A stretch of 64,000 nucleotides of DNA from Voacanga thouarsii (lineage: Eukaryota > Streptophyta > Magnoliopsida > Gentianales > Apocynaceae): assembly GCA_026120185.1 (NCBI GenBank), contig JANUWF010002144.1, positions 1,612,001 through 1,676,000 on the forward strand, read 5' to 3'. Below, piece by piece: positions 16,687 to 27,119 of this stretch. The number at the start of each line of letters is the position of its first letter. Positions within the stretch are counted from its first letter, which is position 1. The translations under genes were made by a program, and so were the position numbers. Under the pieces are notes generated by a model that saw only the letters and a list, made by a program, of their open reading frames with translations, was not told where the DNA came from and did no database searches.

Positions 16687-17258
16687 CGTTAAGAAGGCAA
16701 TGACTGTCATTCCACTACCGTTGGAGAGAGCTCTAGAAGAACCAACAACTTGCAGCCAACAACTTGAAGATCTTGAAGATTTTTAGATGATTCAATCTTG
16801 AAGATTTTAGATGATTCAACAACTATTGGAGAATTATCAACTTGCATGCAGCATCTAGAAGCTGCTTCCACTACCTCAAGAACAGCTTGCAAGCAAAAAT
16901 CAAGCAAATTGTGAAGAAAAATATAGAGTTTTAGCCACTTGCAAAGAGCCCTGTAGAAGCATCAGAGACGAAGAACCGATTTTGCTTGTCCATTATTACA
17001 TGCCTATAAATAGATGGCTCCTAATGCTTTGTAATCCATGCAATGAAGTAAGGTGTATGAGACTGAGCAAAGTGTGTACGAGTGTTAGGGAGAGAACAAA
17101 GCAGACATGTGGTGTGTGTATGAAGAGTACTAGAGCACTAACTGGTCATGTCCTGTGAGAAAAGTTTGTGTTGTGATTTTGTGAGTCTTGTAATAGCTCC
17201 CTAATATATTAATAAAATTAATGTAAGTTCTTTTGGTCCTCTTCTTTATTTTTCAACA
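16687..17258 (+). repeat. 5' LTR of copia A
   Basis: The LTR start (now CGTTAAGAAG, originally probably TGTTAAGAAG) matches the 3' LTR start at 22628. The first 70 bases align, including 'gagctctagaagaaccaaca'. It ends in TTTCAACA directly before the primer-binding site. 'cctataaatagatgg' near 17002 is a good TATA box. Length is 572 bp. Confidence 0.8.
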
Positions 17259-17259
17259 T

Positions 17260-17271
17260 TTAGTATCAGAG
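17260..17271 (+). other. Primer-binding site of copia A (tRNA-iMet type)
   Basis: TTAGTATCAGAG differs by one base from TTGGTATCAGAG, the usual complement of the initiator tRNA-Met 3' end, and sits one base after the LTR. Confidence 0.8.
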
Positions 17272-17451
17272 TCAAGTTTGTCATTAAGCGGGTCACGATT
17301 GAGTCAAAGAATAATGAGGGACCGTATTCAAATTGGTCAATTGGTAATGTGGCACGTCGAGACTCTACTAATGCACAGTCAAGGATTGTGAAATTAGTTG
17401 GGCAGGGACCAAACTTACTTGGATAAGGTACAGGGCATTACTAAGTCACGA

Positions 17452-18412
17452 TGGTAGATTTCTTCAATGCAAACAATATTGAAAAGCTAACACAGGACAA
17501 CTACAACGCTTAGAGTATATGTTTGAAATCTTACTTGAGAGGACAAGGTTTGTGGGAGCTCATAGATGAAAGCCAAACAACACCACCACCAAGGAAAAAA
17601 AAATAGGAGGATACGACAAATGAGATATGAATGCTAGTAAGACTTTATCCATTTTAGCCTTAACAATTGAGAATCAATTTTTAAACCCGACTAAAAATGC
17701 AAATACACCAAATGAAGTTTGGGACATTCTGGTGGAAAGATTTTTCAAGACTAATAAAACTAAGGTGCGGTGGCTTGAAACTAAGCTATTGGAAATCTTA
17801 TAGGGTAACATCACGGTGAGTTAGTAATTTGTCAAAGTGAAATCTTTAAGTGAAAAAATTTCAAAATTAGATCCTATTCGTTCTATTGATGAGACAAGCA
17901 TAAGTAGAATCATAATTTGGGGGTTATGGTAAGAATACACCCTAATCAAAGTAGCAATGCGAGGATGACTTGAACCACTAGTACTCATTGTGTTGGAAAG
18001 TGTGTTGGCAAATGAAGAAGCATTAATATGACTATCCTATGAAGCATCAACAAATAAGAAAGAGAATGCTGTTTATAGGAAAAAAAGAGCATTCGGAGGA
18101 CAGAAAGAAAACTAATTGAAGAAGATAAAAATAGAGAAAGACGTGGCTTCTGGCAAAAAGGGCGTCTGGAAAAAAGTATGCATCAAGTGGGAGCTCTACT
18201 ACAGCAAAATGATAACAATATGAGAAGTCGACAAAAAAATAACAAGTGTTACAATTGCGAAAAGAAAGGCCACTTTGCTCGAGATTGCTAGCACAAACAA
18301 GCTAAAGGAAATGCTGCACATCTACTCAAACTCAAGAAAATGAAGATGAATAGGATTTTCAAGCATCCTTGTGAGAAGAAGAAGAGAAACTGACAAGCTC
18401 AGCTTAAGAAAT
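17452..18412 (+). pseudogene. copia A gag (nucleocapsid), broken
   Basis: A possible start ATG lies near 17452 (MVDFFNANNIEKLTQDNY). The capsid-like part reads through several stops to a zinc knuckle at about 18247-18290, CYNCEKKGHFARDC, with all CCHC ligands kept and a stop just after. Several stops fit TGG to TGA or TAG changes. The product would have packaged element RNA; none is made now. Confidence 0.75.
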
Positions 18413-18861
18413 GGAAGAAGATTAGGAACTAGTTGTAGTAAGTGATAAACTTATTAACTATAAAATTAATTGGATAGTCAATTTGGGATGCTCTAACCAC
18501 ATGATAAGAGATAAAGAAAAATTTTATACTATAGATAAATATAGAAGCAAACATGTTGTGGTAGTTGCCTACAATTCCAAGATACCAATTACACATATTG
18601 ATAAAGATCTAGTAGTACCACGCTTAAACTCTATAGAGGTGGAATTAGATAATATGCTGCACGTGTTAGGGATAAAAAAAACCTGTTATCAATATCATAG
18701 GTAACTTCAATAGGGACCTATGCCATATTCAGTCTAGATGATGTAAATGTGTATCACAAATTAAAGCTAGAAGAAGAACTAATTATGCAAGGATGAAGAT
18801 TATAGTCTATCTATATAATATCATTGAGACGACAGACATAGATAAGACTAAAAGGAACGAG

Positions 18862-19861
18862 TAGCATTGTCATATGGGCTGACTGACACAGTTTCGGGCT
18901 GTGCCGGGCCGGGCTCGAGGATCGGCCTGTGGGTTCTGTAGGCCGGTCCCAGAATGATGCGGGTCGGTCCGTGCCTTGGGCCCTTGCCCAGGCTTAGGTC
19001 TTCCTTTCTTCTTCTTTATTATTTTTTTCCCACTTAGTTTGATTACAAATTTTAATGTTCAATTGTTTTGTAATTTTTTATTATTACTTAAATAACACGA
19101 TTGTTTAAAATCATAAAAAAAATCACCTTGAAGTGATAGGAGATTTGGTTTGGACCCCTACCAGTTTTATTAATTAATAAAATAAAAATTACATAAGAAG
19201 GGGACTTATGCCTAAACCTCTTAAAAATATTACAATGATTAAAATTTTAAAATAGAATAAATATTCTAAAAATAATATGAAAACAATTACATTATATTAC
19301 TTATCCTTAATTCCTAATTATTCGAATACTAAACTAACTATTTGGCTCACCATATTCATCATCAGAGTCATCATCAATAATCCACGAATTGATTGCCCTA
19401 TCTTCGACTGCGAGCCAATTACTGTAACACATTAATAACTCCAAAGTATGAGAAACCAATCGAGATATTCTTTTATCAATTGTTCGAGTGTTCTCATTAA
19501 AGACGTTTTCGATGGCACAATGGAGATAGGTGATGTCAAAAGATCATGTGTCATTTTAGAATTTTGAGGTAAATTGGAGGGAATTTATAGAGTTTTGGGG
19601 GTTAGAAGGGAGATATAGCCGTTAGAGGTCCAAAAGTAAAAAAACAAAAAGTTTTTGAATCGTTGAGAGGGCAATTTGCAAAAAATAAAAAATAAAATTG
19701 GAGAGTCGTTGGTGCAACGACTCTCCAATGTAGGCCGGCCCGTGGTGGGCTAGGGATTTTAATCTATGGCTCGGATTGACTCTCTATATAATGGCCAATT
19801 CAATTCACGGGCCAAGCTCGACTCAGCCTGGCGAGCTGAACCAGTCCACTTACCAATGCTA
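18862..19861 (-). mobile_element. Non-autonomous hAT family 1 derivative (exactly 1000 bp) inside copia A
   Basis: It is bounded by a perfect 8 bp duplication GGAACGAG (18854-18861 and 19862-19869), the hAT hallmark. Terminal inverted repeats read TAGCATTGTCATATGGGCTG at the left, and the right-end complement is TAGCATTGGTAAGTGGACTG. The right third matches the end of the larger element at 1740-1978. Between them only the C-terminal transposase tail remains, so this is an internal-deletion derivative, probably moved in trans. It splits the copia A protease-integrase region. Confidence 0.93.
19334..19516 (-). pseudogene. hAT transposase C-terminal dimerisation tail, remnant
   Basis: About 60 codons are open on the minus strand and end in TAG. 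They read AIENVFNENTRTIDKRIS, then TLELLMCYSNW, then an acidic end (DDDSDDEYGEPNS). This is the usual end of BED/ricesleeper hAT proteins, after the dimerisation helices. It has no start of its own and is not a working gene. Confidence 0.8.
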
Positions 19862-22617
19862 GGAACGAGACACCAGATTTATAGCATGCTCGATTGGGAC
19901 ACGTGAACTATACCTGATTAAAGGTGATGATGATGAAGTCTATGCTTAAGGGTCTACTATCGTTAGAGGTTTGAGACAATATCATTTGTGCTGACTGCTA
20001 GTATGGTACAACATATCAATTACCATATGACGAGTCGAAGTTTAGAGCCAAGGCACCTTTGGAGTTAGTTCACTCAGTTATCTTTGGCATACTAAAATAG
20101 CCATCGGTAAGTGGTTCTCGATGAATGATAGCCTTTATCAATGACTATTCTCAATATGTTTTGGTAGATTTCATAAAAGAAAAGTCAGAAGCATTAATGA
20201 AGTTTAAGGCATGTAAGGAGAAAATAGAAAGTGAAATTGGCTATGAAATAAGATGTTTTCGCACAAATAATGGAAGAGAATACACTTAAGAGGAATTCAC
20301 AAAGTGCTTGAAACAAAATAAGATTTGATCGCAGTTGACATGTCTAAACACTCTATAGTAGAATGGAATTACAAAAAGGAAAAATCAACACCTTGCAAAG
20401 ATTTGTAGAAGTATGCCACATACCAAGAATGTTCAAGTATGATTTTAGACTAAATGCATGAAGATGGCAGTATATATCACCAATCACCTACCATAAGAAA
20501 AACTCGACATGATCTCACCTTACGAAAAACTGTTAAAAAAAAGCATATTCTATCTCACTTCTGAGTATTCAAGTGTGTATACTACATATTGGTTCCCAAT
20601 CATTTGAGAAGCAAGTTAGAGAAGAAGATAATTCGTTATATCTTTGTTGGATACGATTCCAGACGGAAGGGATAGATTTCTTGTAATCTTGATACATTTA
20701 GATGCTATACATCTAAAAATGTTGTATTTGATAAAGCGTCATCTTAGTGGTTATCTCAGGCTGAGAAGCTACCACAATCAGAAGAAATTTTAGAAGAATC
20801 AGCGAAAAGGCTGAAAAAACAAGGAGAAGATTCTTTCACCTTTGAAACAATTGAAGAGGATGGCAAAGAATCACCATCGAAAGAGTCATCATCAAGTAAA
20901 TTGAAGAGTTCATGGCAAATTGGAGTACACAAAATTATAGAAGAACATAGGCCTAGCCAATATGAAAAGATGGATGAAGAAGAGGAATCCTATCTACAAT
21001 TGTGGAGGTCCACTTGGTAACAGAAACTTAATCCGAAATATGCAAATGCAGGCCTTAATAGAGAATACTATAAGAGAGCTAGAGATGTATGAAGATGTAT
21101 CTAAAAACAAGGAATGGAGAAAGGCAATAGGAGAAGAAATACAAGCAATCAAGTAGAACAAGACTGGGTACCTAGTGCCAAGGCCAAAGAATATACAACC
21201 CATCTTTTGCAAATAGATACACAATTAAAAATCAGATCAGATGGATCGATTGATAGATATAAAGCTCGATTGGTGGTTCAAATATTCTCACAAAAGTATA
21301 TATTTGATTATGACGAGACGTTCAATCCAGTAGTAAAGATCACCGCAGTTCATGTATTACTTGCCTTAGCTGCAAGTAAGTCATGGAAGTTATTGCAAAT
21401 GGATGTAAATAATGCATTCCTTCATGGTGAGTTCGATCAGTTATATACATGCAACAACCCAGAGGATTCAAGAACAAAACACGCCCATAATACATGTGTA
21501 AGCTTGATAAAGGATTCTATGGACTGAAATAGGTACCATGAACATAGCATGGAAAAATTACAGAATTCTTGAAATGGAATAGATATCTGATGACACCAGT
21601 TGATTCAAATTTATTTGTCAAAGTTTGAGAAGGGAAGCTAGCCATAATACTTGTGTACGTGGATGATCAAATCATTATTGGAGATGATCAAGAAGAGATT
21701 GAATAAATTAAACAAATCTCTCAATTTGCTTCCAAATAAAGAAGTTTGGAGAATTAAAACACTTTCTTGGCTTGTAGATTGAATAAGTGAATAATGAGAT
21801 ATTTTTATACTAATAGAAGAATATGCAGGATCTTTTATAAAAATATGGCATGCTTGATTGCAAATCAACTTCAACTCCAATAGAGATAAATGTTCGATTA
21901 TGTTCAATTGAAGGCAAAGAACTTGAAGATGGGATGATATGTCAATAGTTAGTAGATAGTTTAATCTACTTAACACTAACGAGGTCAGATATTTCATATG
22001 TAATAGTAGTCTAAGTTGATTCATACAAATGCCGAAGAATCCACATTTTGACGCAGTAAAAAGGATATTGAGGTATGTAAAATGTACTATAAATTATGAC
22101 TTGCTATACAAAAAGACAGATACATTTCAAGTGTTAGGATATTGCGATGTTGACTATGCTAGTGATTACGATACATGGGGATCAATTACTAGATATGCTT
22201 TTAATCTCGGATCATGAGCTGTCTCACGATGCAGTAAAAGAGAACCAATTGTATCACTGTCTAGTACGAAGATAAAATATTGTGCTGCAGTAATGGCAGC
22301 TTAAAAATGCTTGTGGCTATTACAATTCTTGGAAGATCTTCATCAGACAGTGGATAAAGCAATATCATTATATTGTGACAATCAATTAGTAATACGTTTA
22401 GCAAAGAATCTAATATTCCATACAAGAACAAAACACGTGGAGGTTCGTTATCACTTTGTGTGAGAAAAAGTATTATGTAGTCAAATTGAAATGAAGCATA
22501 TAAAGATCGAATAACAAATTGTAGATATTTTCACCAAAAGTCTCAAAAGAGTAAAACTTGAAGAATTTCGAAGGTAACTTGGTATGATTTCACGAGAAGA
22601 AATAAGAAAGCAATCAT

Positions 22618-22704
22618 TGAGGGGGAGTATTAAGAAGACAATACTAGCTTTCCACCGCCATTGGAGAAAGCTCTATAAGAACCAACAACTTGAAGAGCAA
22701 GAAG
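22618..22704 (+). repeat. Polypurine tract and truncated 3' LTR of copia A
   Basis: The purine tract 'ttgagggggag' ends at 22627. The LTR begins TATTAAGAAG at 22628 and matches 16687 onward for about 70 bp, then stops at 22704 where the TGTTAG of copia B begins. Confidence 0.75.
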
Positions 22705-24535
22705 TGTTAGAATATATATCATCTAGACTAATTTTATCTAATGTATTTATCGTATTTATTAATAAAAAATTTATTTTCAAAATTTGTTTGTGAGTTTACA
22801 TTTTATTTGTGCACGATTTGCATTTGGAAAGGACTTATTGTATTTAAGTAAGTGATTCATGTGAATGGTGATCTTTTACAGTAATGTATGAATCACGGGT
22901 TACTTAACACATAAATGTTCGTTCTTAACCAATTGATGAGAATGAGAATATCATCATGTATAGGTTATATACGTTGATATACTATAGTTGAGATTCTTTC
23001 GTAGAGTCGATATACTTGTATATTAGGTATATGTAACTAATTAGTTAAAATAGACTTATACAAGATAGCTTTTACGTTATATTGCCCATTGTGAACTGTT
23101 TAAATGATCTAATTATCCAGGGTCCAGAGAAACGTGACTTGGATGTTTACTTTAGGGTAGTTCCATTGGAAAGTGAAAACATTCCAGGAGTTGTAGATCA
23201 TTGGATTAGAGGTTTAATGATGGTAGATGTCTATTAAAGAGGTGTTAGTACACTCCTCATCTCTAAATGCACGACGATGCGTAGAGGGGTATTTTAGTCA
23301 TTTCAACTGTAGGTCAAAAACTTTACTAATGCAGTATTATCCTTTGGATCAATATTTTCTTATGGTGATATTAATAAATATTTAAAATGTAAAATATAAC
23401 TATTTATATAGTAAAGGTATTTTGGTCATTTTAGAAGCTAAAGCGATATGTCTTTTGGTCCCCATAATAGCCCTTAAGTCCTAACAGATTTAGGTTAAGG
23501 AATTGAGTGTGATAATTATGGATTTTATTTTATTTTATTTAAGTAGTCTAATTTATTATTAGATTAGAATAAAATAAAATATCCGAGAGAGAGTATATAT
23601 TTTATCTAATTTAATTGATTAATTAATTATTCAGGGGCCCAATGCCCAAATTGAATCATTAGAAAATTAATCTACATATAAACTAGATAAAATGCATGAA
23701 ACTTTATATTGGTCTATTTGAGCTTGTTAATTATTTATTGGGCTGTTTAATAATGTTCAAAAAATAAATAATTGAGATTTATTATTTATGAGATGTTTAA
23801 ACCCAAGAGTAAATAATTTTATCTAACCCAATAAATAAGACCAAGGTAAAATAAAATTTTAAAAAAATAATTATTAAATTAATTAATTAAAATAAAAATA
23901 AAAACAACAAGGGATGCGTGAAGGATAACAGATAGCATGTCTACTTTCTGTTTTCATGTTGTTAGTTTCTCTCTCTCGGTGATGGATTGGAATTGATAAA
24001 AATAAAATGAAAAGGAAATGAAGGGGGGTGCTCTTCATGGTTCACTTTTCATAGAAAACCAATTCAGTCACAAAAGCCTTCAAAGGCTAAGTTAAACCCA
24101 CTTCTTTAAGCTTTCACCAACAGTGGAAATGGCACAATTTCGGAAGTTCAAATTTTTCGCGTAAATGAGACGAAATTGACGTTTACAAGTGATAGATTGG
24201 AATTGATAAAAATAAAGTGAAAAGGAAATGAAGGGGAGTGCTTTTCATGGTTCACTTTTCACAAAAAACCAATTCAGTCACAGAAGCCTTCAATGGCTAA
24301 GCTAAACTCACTTCTTTAAACTTTTACCGGCAGTGGAAAGGGTACCATTTCAGAAGTTTAAAAGCTTTGCATGAATGAGATGAAGTCGACGTTTACAAGG
24401 ATGTGATCCAATAGTTCAAGCATCCTTATACAAATATCTTCTACAATGCCAAAAGTGTCATTCAAACAAAGAAGTAAATTTTTCGTTTTGTAAGCATGCT
24501 TTCGGTTTGATAATTTTTGCCATTTTCGACCTTCA
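22705..24535 (+). repeat. 5' LTR of copia B (about 1.8 kb)
   Basis: The start is fixed by alignment with 30229 onward. The end is inferred from the primer-binding site TTGGTATTAAAGCCATGG at 24537-24554, close to the usual TTGGTATCAGAGCCATGG. About 209 bp present in the 3' LTR (near 30488-30700) are missing here around 22960-22975. The part after 23486 has no 3' counterpart because the 3' LTR is truncated. Confidence 0.7.
23980..24399 (+). repeat. 210 bp tandem duplication in copia B 5' LTR
   Basis: 23980-24189 and 24190-24399 are adjacent direct copies, both starting TGAT(G/A)GATTGGAATTGATAA and ending in 'gacgtttacaag'. They have about a tenth of positions changed. The second copy runs into the LTR end. 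Confidence 0.9.
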
Positions 24536-24536
24536 A

Positions 24537-24554
24537 TTGGTATTAAAGCCATGG
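24537..24554 (+). other. Primer-binding site of copia B (tRNA-iMet type)
   Basis: TTGGTATTAAAGCCATGG matches the canonical TTGGTATCAGAGCCATGG at 16 of 18 positions; the changes are C to T and G to A. Confidence 0.75.
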
Positions 24555-26290
24555 TTTGGCAAATGTAGGAAGCATACTAGGTTTAACTAAAATAAGAAAA
24601 TATTTATTTTGGATGAAATCTGTGATCCTTTGCGTTTCTGGTATGGGTAGTTCATGCTCTATACGTCTTGCGACTGAGACATAGGAACCTTTGTAATTAA
24701 TTTTTGTGACTTTCATAGTATTCGTATAAGTATATAATTAAAGGCATAAGCGTTTGTGATTGTTTTAGATGATTTCTGATGAAATCTATGTAAAAAATGA
24801 AGCTCAGTAGCATCTGAAATGCAGAGGAAACACTGGAGAAAATGAACACTATAGCAGCCAAGCCGAGTCGTTTTTGAGCCACTAGCCTTGGTCTGTGAGA
24901 AGAGCTGCCGAGCCGTGGCTTGGAGCCGCAGCTCAGCAAGGCTCGCGAGGAAAGCTTCCTCGCTGAAGCTTGCTGCTTCCTCATGCCGCGCAAGGAAGCA
25001 ATTCTCCAATTTGATTGTCGCGGTCATCAATTTTGACCATGGCAGTGGAGCGGGTTGCGGGTTGGGTCACGGGCACCCGCCCTAATTGTGGCCCATAGGT
25101 TTTTTCATGGGCCATGATCCAGTGTGGCGGGTGCACTGGATCCGATATAAAAAAATATTTATTATTATTTTTTTAGTTTTTGGTCTCATACTATGTAAAG
25201 TTATTTTTATTACAATAGTTAATATTCTTTGAATATTTTGAATGAAAAATAATAGTAAAGAAAATTTAAGATTAAATAAGACAATTAAATAATTAATGTA
25301 TTTAATTCTATTATTTGGACACTTAGGTTAAAAGAATAGAAAAGTATAAAAACGTTTATAGTTTTCTAGTATGCTTATTTCTTTTTGTAACTTATACACA
25401 CGTTTTCTCAAAGACTAAAATCTTTGGGAATTTTTGACAAAGAAAAATATTTTTCTTAAATCACATGGTTAATTTTAATTTGAACAAAAATTAATTCTTA
25501 GTTATTTTCTCAAAAGATTTTATTTTGGATTTAGACATTTTTGTGAATTAAAATAGAAAACTATTTTGATTTAATTTTAACAAGAAAAATTATTTTTGTC
25601 AAATTAAACTTGAGATCAAAATCTCTCGAAATTTTTATTAGAAAATTTTGAAATTATTAAGTTTATTAACTTAAATAAAATTAATCTATGGAAAAATTTC
25701 TGAAAGGGTATAAACCTTGACATAGAAATTTTTATGGGTTTAAAAATTTTATTTTTGAGTTAAAACAAAATTTAATTGAAATTTTCAAAAGATATTTTCC
25801 AAGTAAATTCTTATTTTAAAATACTAAGTGGGAGAAGGATTTTAATGGTCTCACGGCTTCCATCACGATCTTCATTAGAGATCGTAGGTCCTCTTGTGTC
25901 ACATTGGGAGTGAATCCGTATAGAATGGGGATACCACAAGGATCTAAAACTAATGGATAGATGTAATTAATAACTCGGGATACGTGCTATGATCGGCCAG
26001 CCCACGTTGGAGGTTATAGTGCGAGGAATGTTCATAGAAAATGAGAAGAAACAGTCATCCCACAATGAAATTATCTTCTAGATCATTACCTAGAAGGAAA
26101 ATTAATTTGTGGTGGTTAATACACTTAGCTTATGAAACTGTTATTCTTCCCAAGAAGCTATATCATTTTTTCTAAGAGCCAAATTAATCATATTAAAGAT
26201 AATAGTGATAAGATTAACTATTATCGAATTTAATATAAGGACAAAGTCACAAATTATTTTGTTTTTCACAAATTGAATTTTTTGTTATTT
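24555..26290 (+). other. Leader of copia B
   Basis: Untranslated leader between primer-binding site and gag. It is AT-rich apart from a GC-rich patch at about 24880-25110 (repeated 'gccgag', 'gctgaagctt', 'gggcacccgccc'). That patch has short overlapping open frames on both strands and no recognisable protein. It may be an insert within the leader. Confidence 0.5.
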
Positions 26291-26299
26291 TTTATTTTT

Positions 26300-27115
26300 C
26301 AGAAATGATTGGTGGAAGTTCTTTTAGTCATTTGGCCGTTATTTTCGTGAGAATAAGCTAACAGGTCCAAATTATGTGGATTGAAAAAGGAACTTGGACA
26401 TAATACTCACTGTTGAGGAGTATAAATATGTTCTCTTTGACACCTGCCCTGTTATTGGGGCGGATTCCATCGCTGAGGAGCGAGAGGTTGAGAAAGTATG
26501 GAAGAAGGCCAACGAGGCGACTCGATGCTACATGTTCGCCTCTATGTCTAATGTACTCCAATCTAAACATGAGTACATGGTCACTGCGTACGACATTAGC
26601 TAATCACTAGCCACAATGTTCGCAGATAAAAGTTGGTCTGCAAGGCATGAGGCTCTTAAGACGATCATCAACACTAAGATGGCTGAGAGAGCATCAATCA
26701 GAGAGAATATGTTCAAAATGATTGCTACTTTTGAGGAAACAGAAGTCTTAGGGGCTATAATTGATCTCGAGATTCAAGTGGATATAGTTCTCAAATCTTT
26801 TCTGAGCTCTTTTATTCAGTTCAAGTTAAATTAAGATATGAATAAGTTAAACATGAGTTTAACCGAATTAATAAAAGAGCTCCAGATGGTAGAGAAGGTC
26901 ATGAAGCCACAGTTCAAGGCTATGATTACTAGGACTTTTTCTTCCAGAATTGGGACCAAGCCCAAAAAGTTCAAGAAGAAGAAGGGAAATGCACCGGTCC
27001 AGCCCAAGAACCAACCCAACAAGCCCAAAGGTAAATTCTTCAAGTGCGAGCAAAAGGAATACTGGAAAAATGAATGTCCAGAATTTCAGGTTAAGAAAAA
27101 TCCTACAGGTATTAT
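26300..27115 (+). pseudogene. copia B gag, broken
   Basis: The copia capsid pattern is readable (KRNLDIILTVEEYKYVLFD from about 26385) through 26600, with further blocks to 26830. A basic linker and a zinc knuckle follow at about 27035-27085. The knuckle reads FFKCEQKEYWKNEC, so the first of the CCHC cysteines is lost. In-frame stops occur at about 26600 and 26832. Confidence 0.8.
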
Positions 27116-27119
27116 TTTC

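Larger units (their letters stand above)
18420..22580 (+). pseudogene. copia A pol (protease, integrase, RT, RNase H), broken and interrupted
   Basis: Protease region 18470-18710: the family's D-S-G active site reads N-L-G, fitting G to A and C to T changes. After the hAT insertion (18862-19861) come integrase remnants (about 19870-20760). RT is at about 20960-22020, with LLQMDVNNAFLHGE and a YVDD box near 21656. RNase H is at about 22030-22560, with the copia-type CDNQ and TKHVEVRYHF motifs. Stops and frame changes occur in every domain. The element cannot encode a working polyprotein. Confidence 0.85.
16687..22704 (+). mobile_element. Ty1/copia retrotransposon A (decayed, interrupted by hAT derivative and by copia B)
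   Basis: Order on the plus strand: 5' LTR, primer-binding site, gag with CCHC knuckle, protease, (hAT insertion), integrase, reverse transcriptase, RNase H, polypurine tract, and 77 bp of 3' LTR. Integrase before RT defines the copia type. Many stops and frameshifts are present. The 3' LTR is cut at 22704, where element B starts. Confidence 0.9.

Noticed and set aside
23481..23486. CTAACA as the end of copia B's 5' LTR, giving a 782 bp LTR
   Set aside because: No primer-binding site follows. A good one lies at 24537, and the apparent LTR end simply reflects where the truncated 3' LTR stops matching.
24697..25085. Overlapping open frames on both strands in the copia B leader
   Set aside because: They sit in a short GC-rich patch, overlap each other, and match no family.
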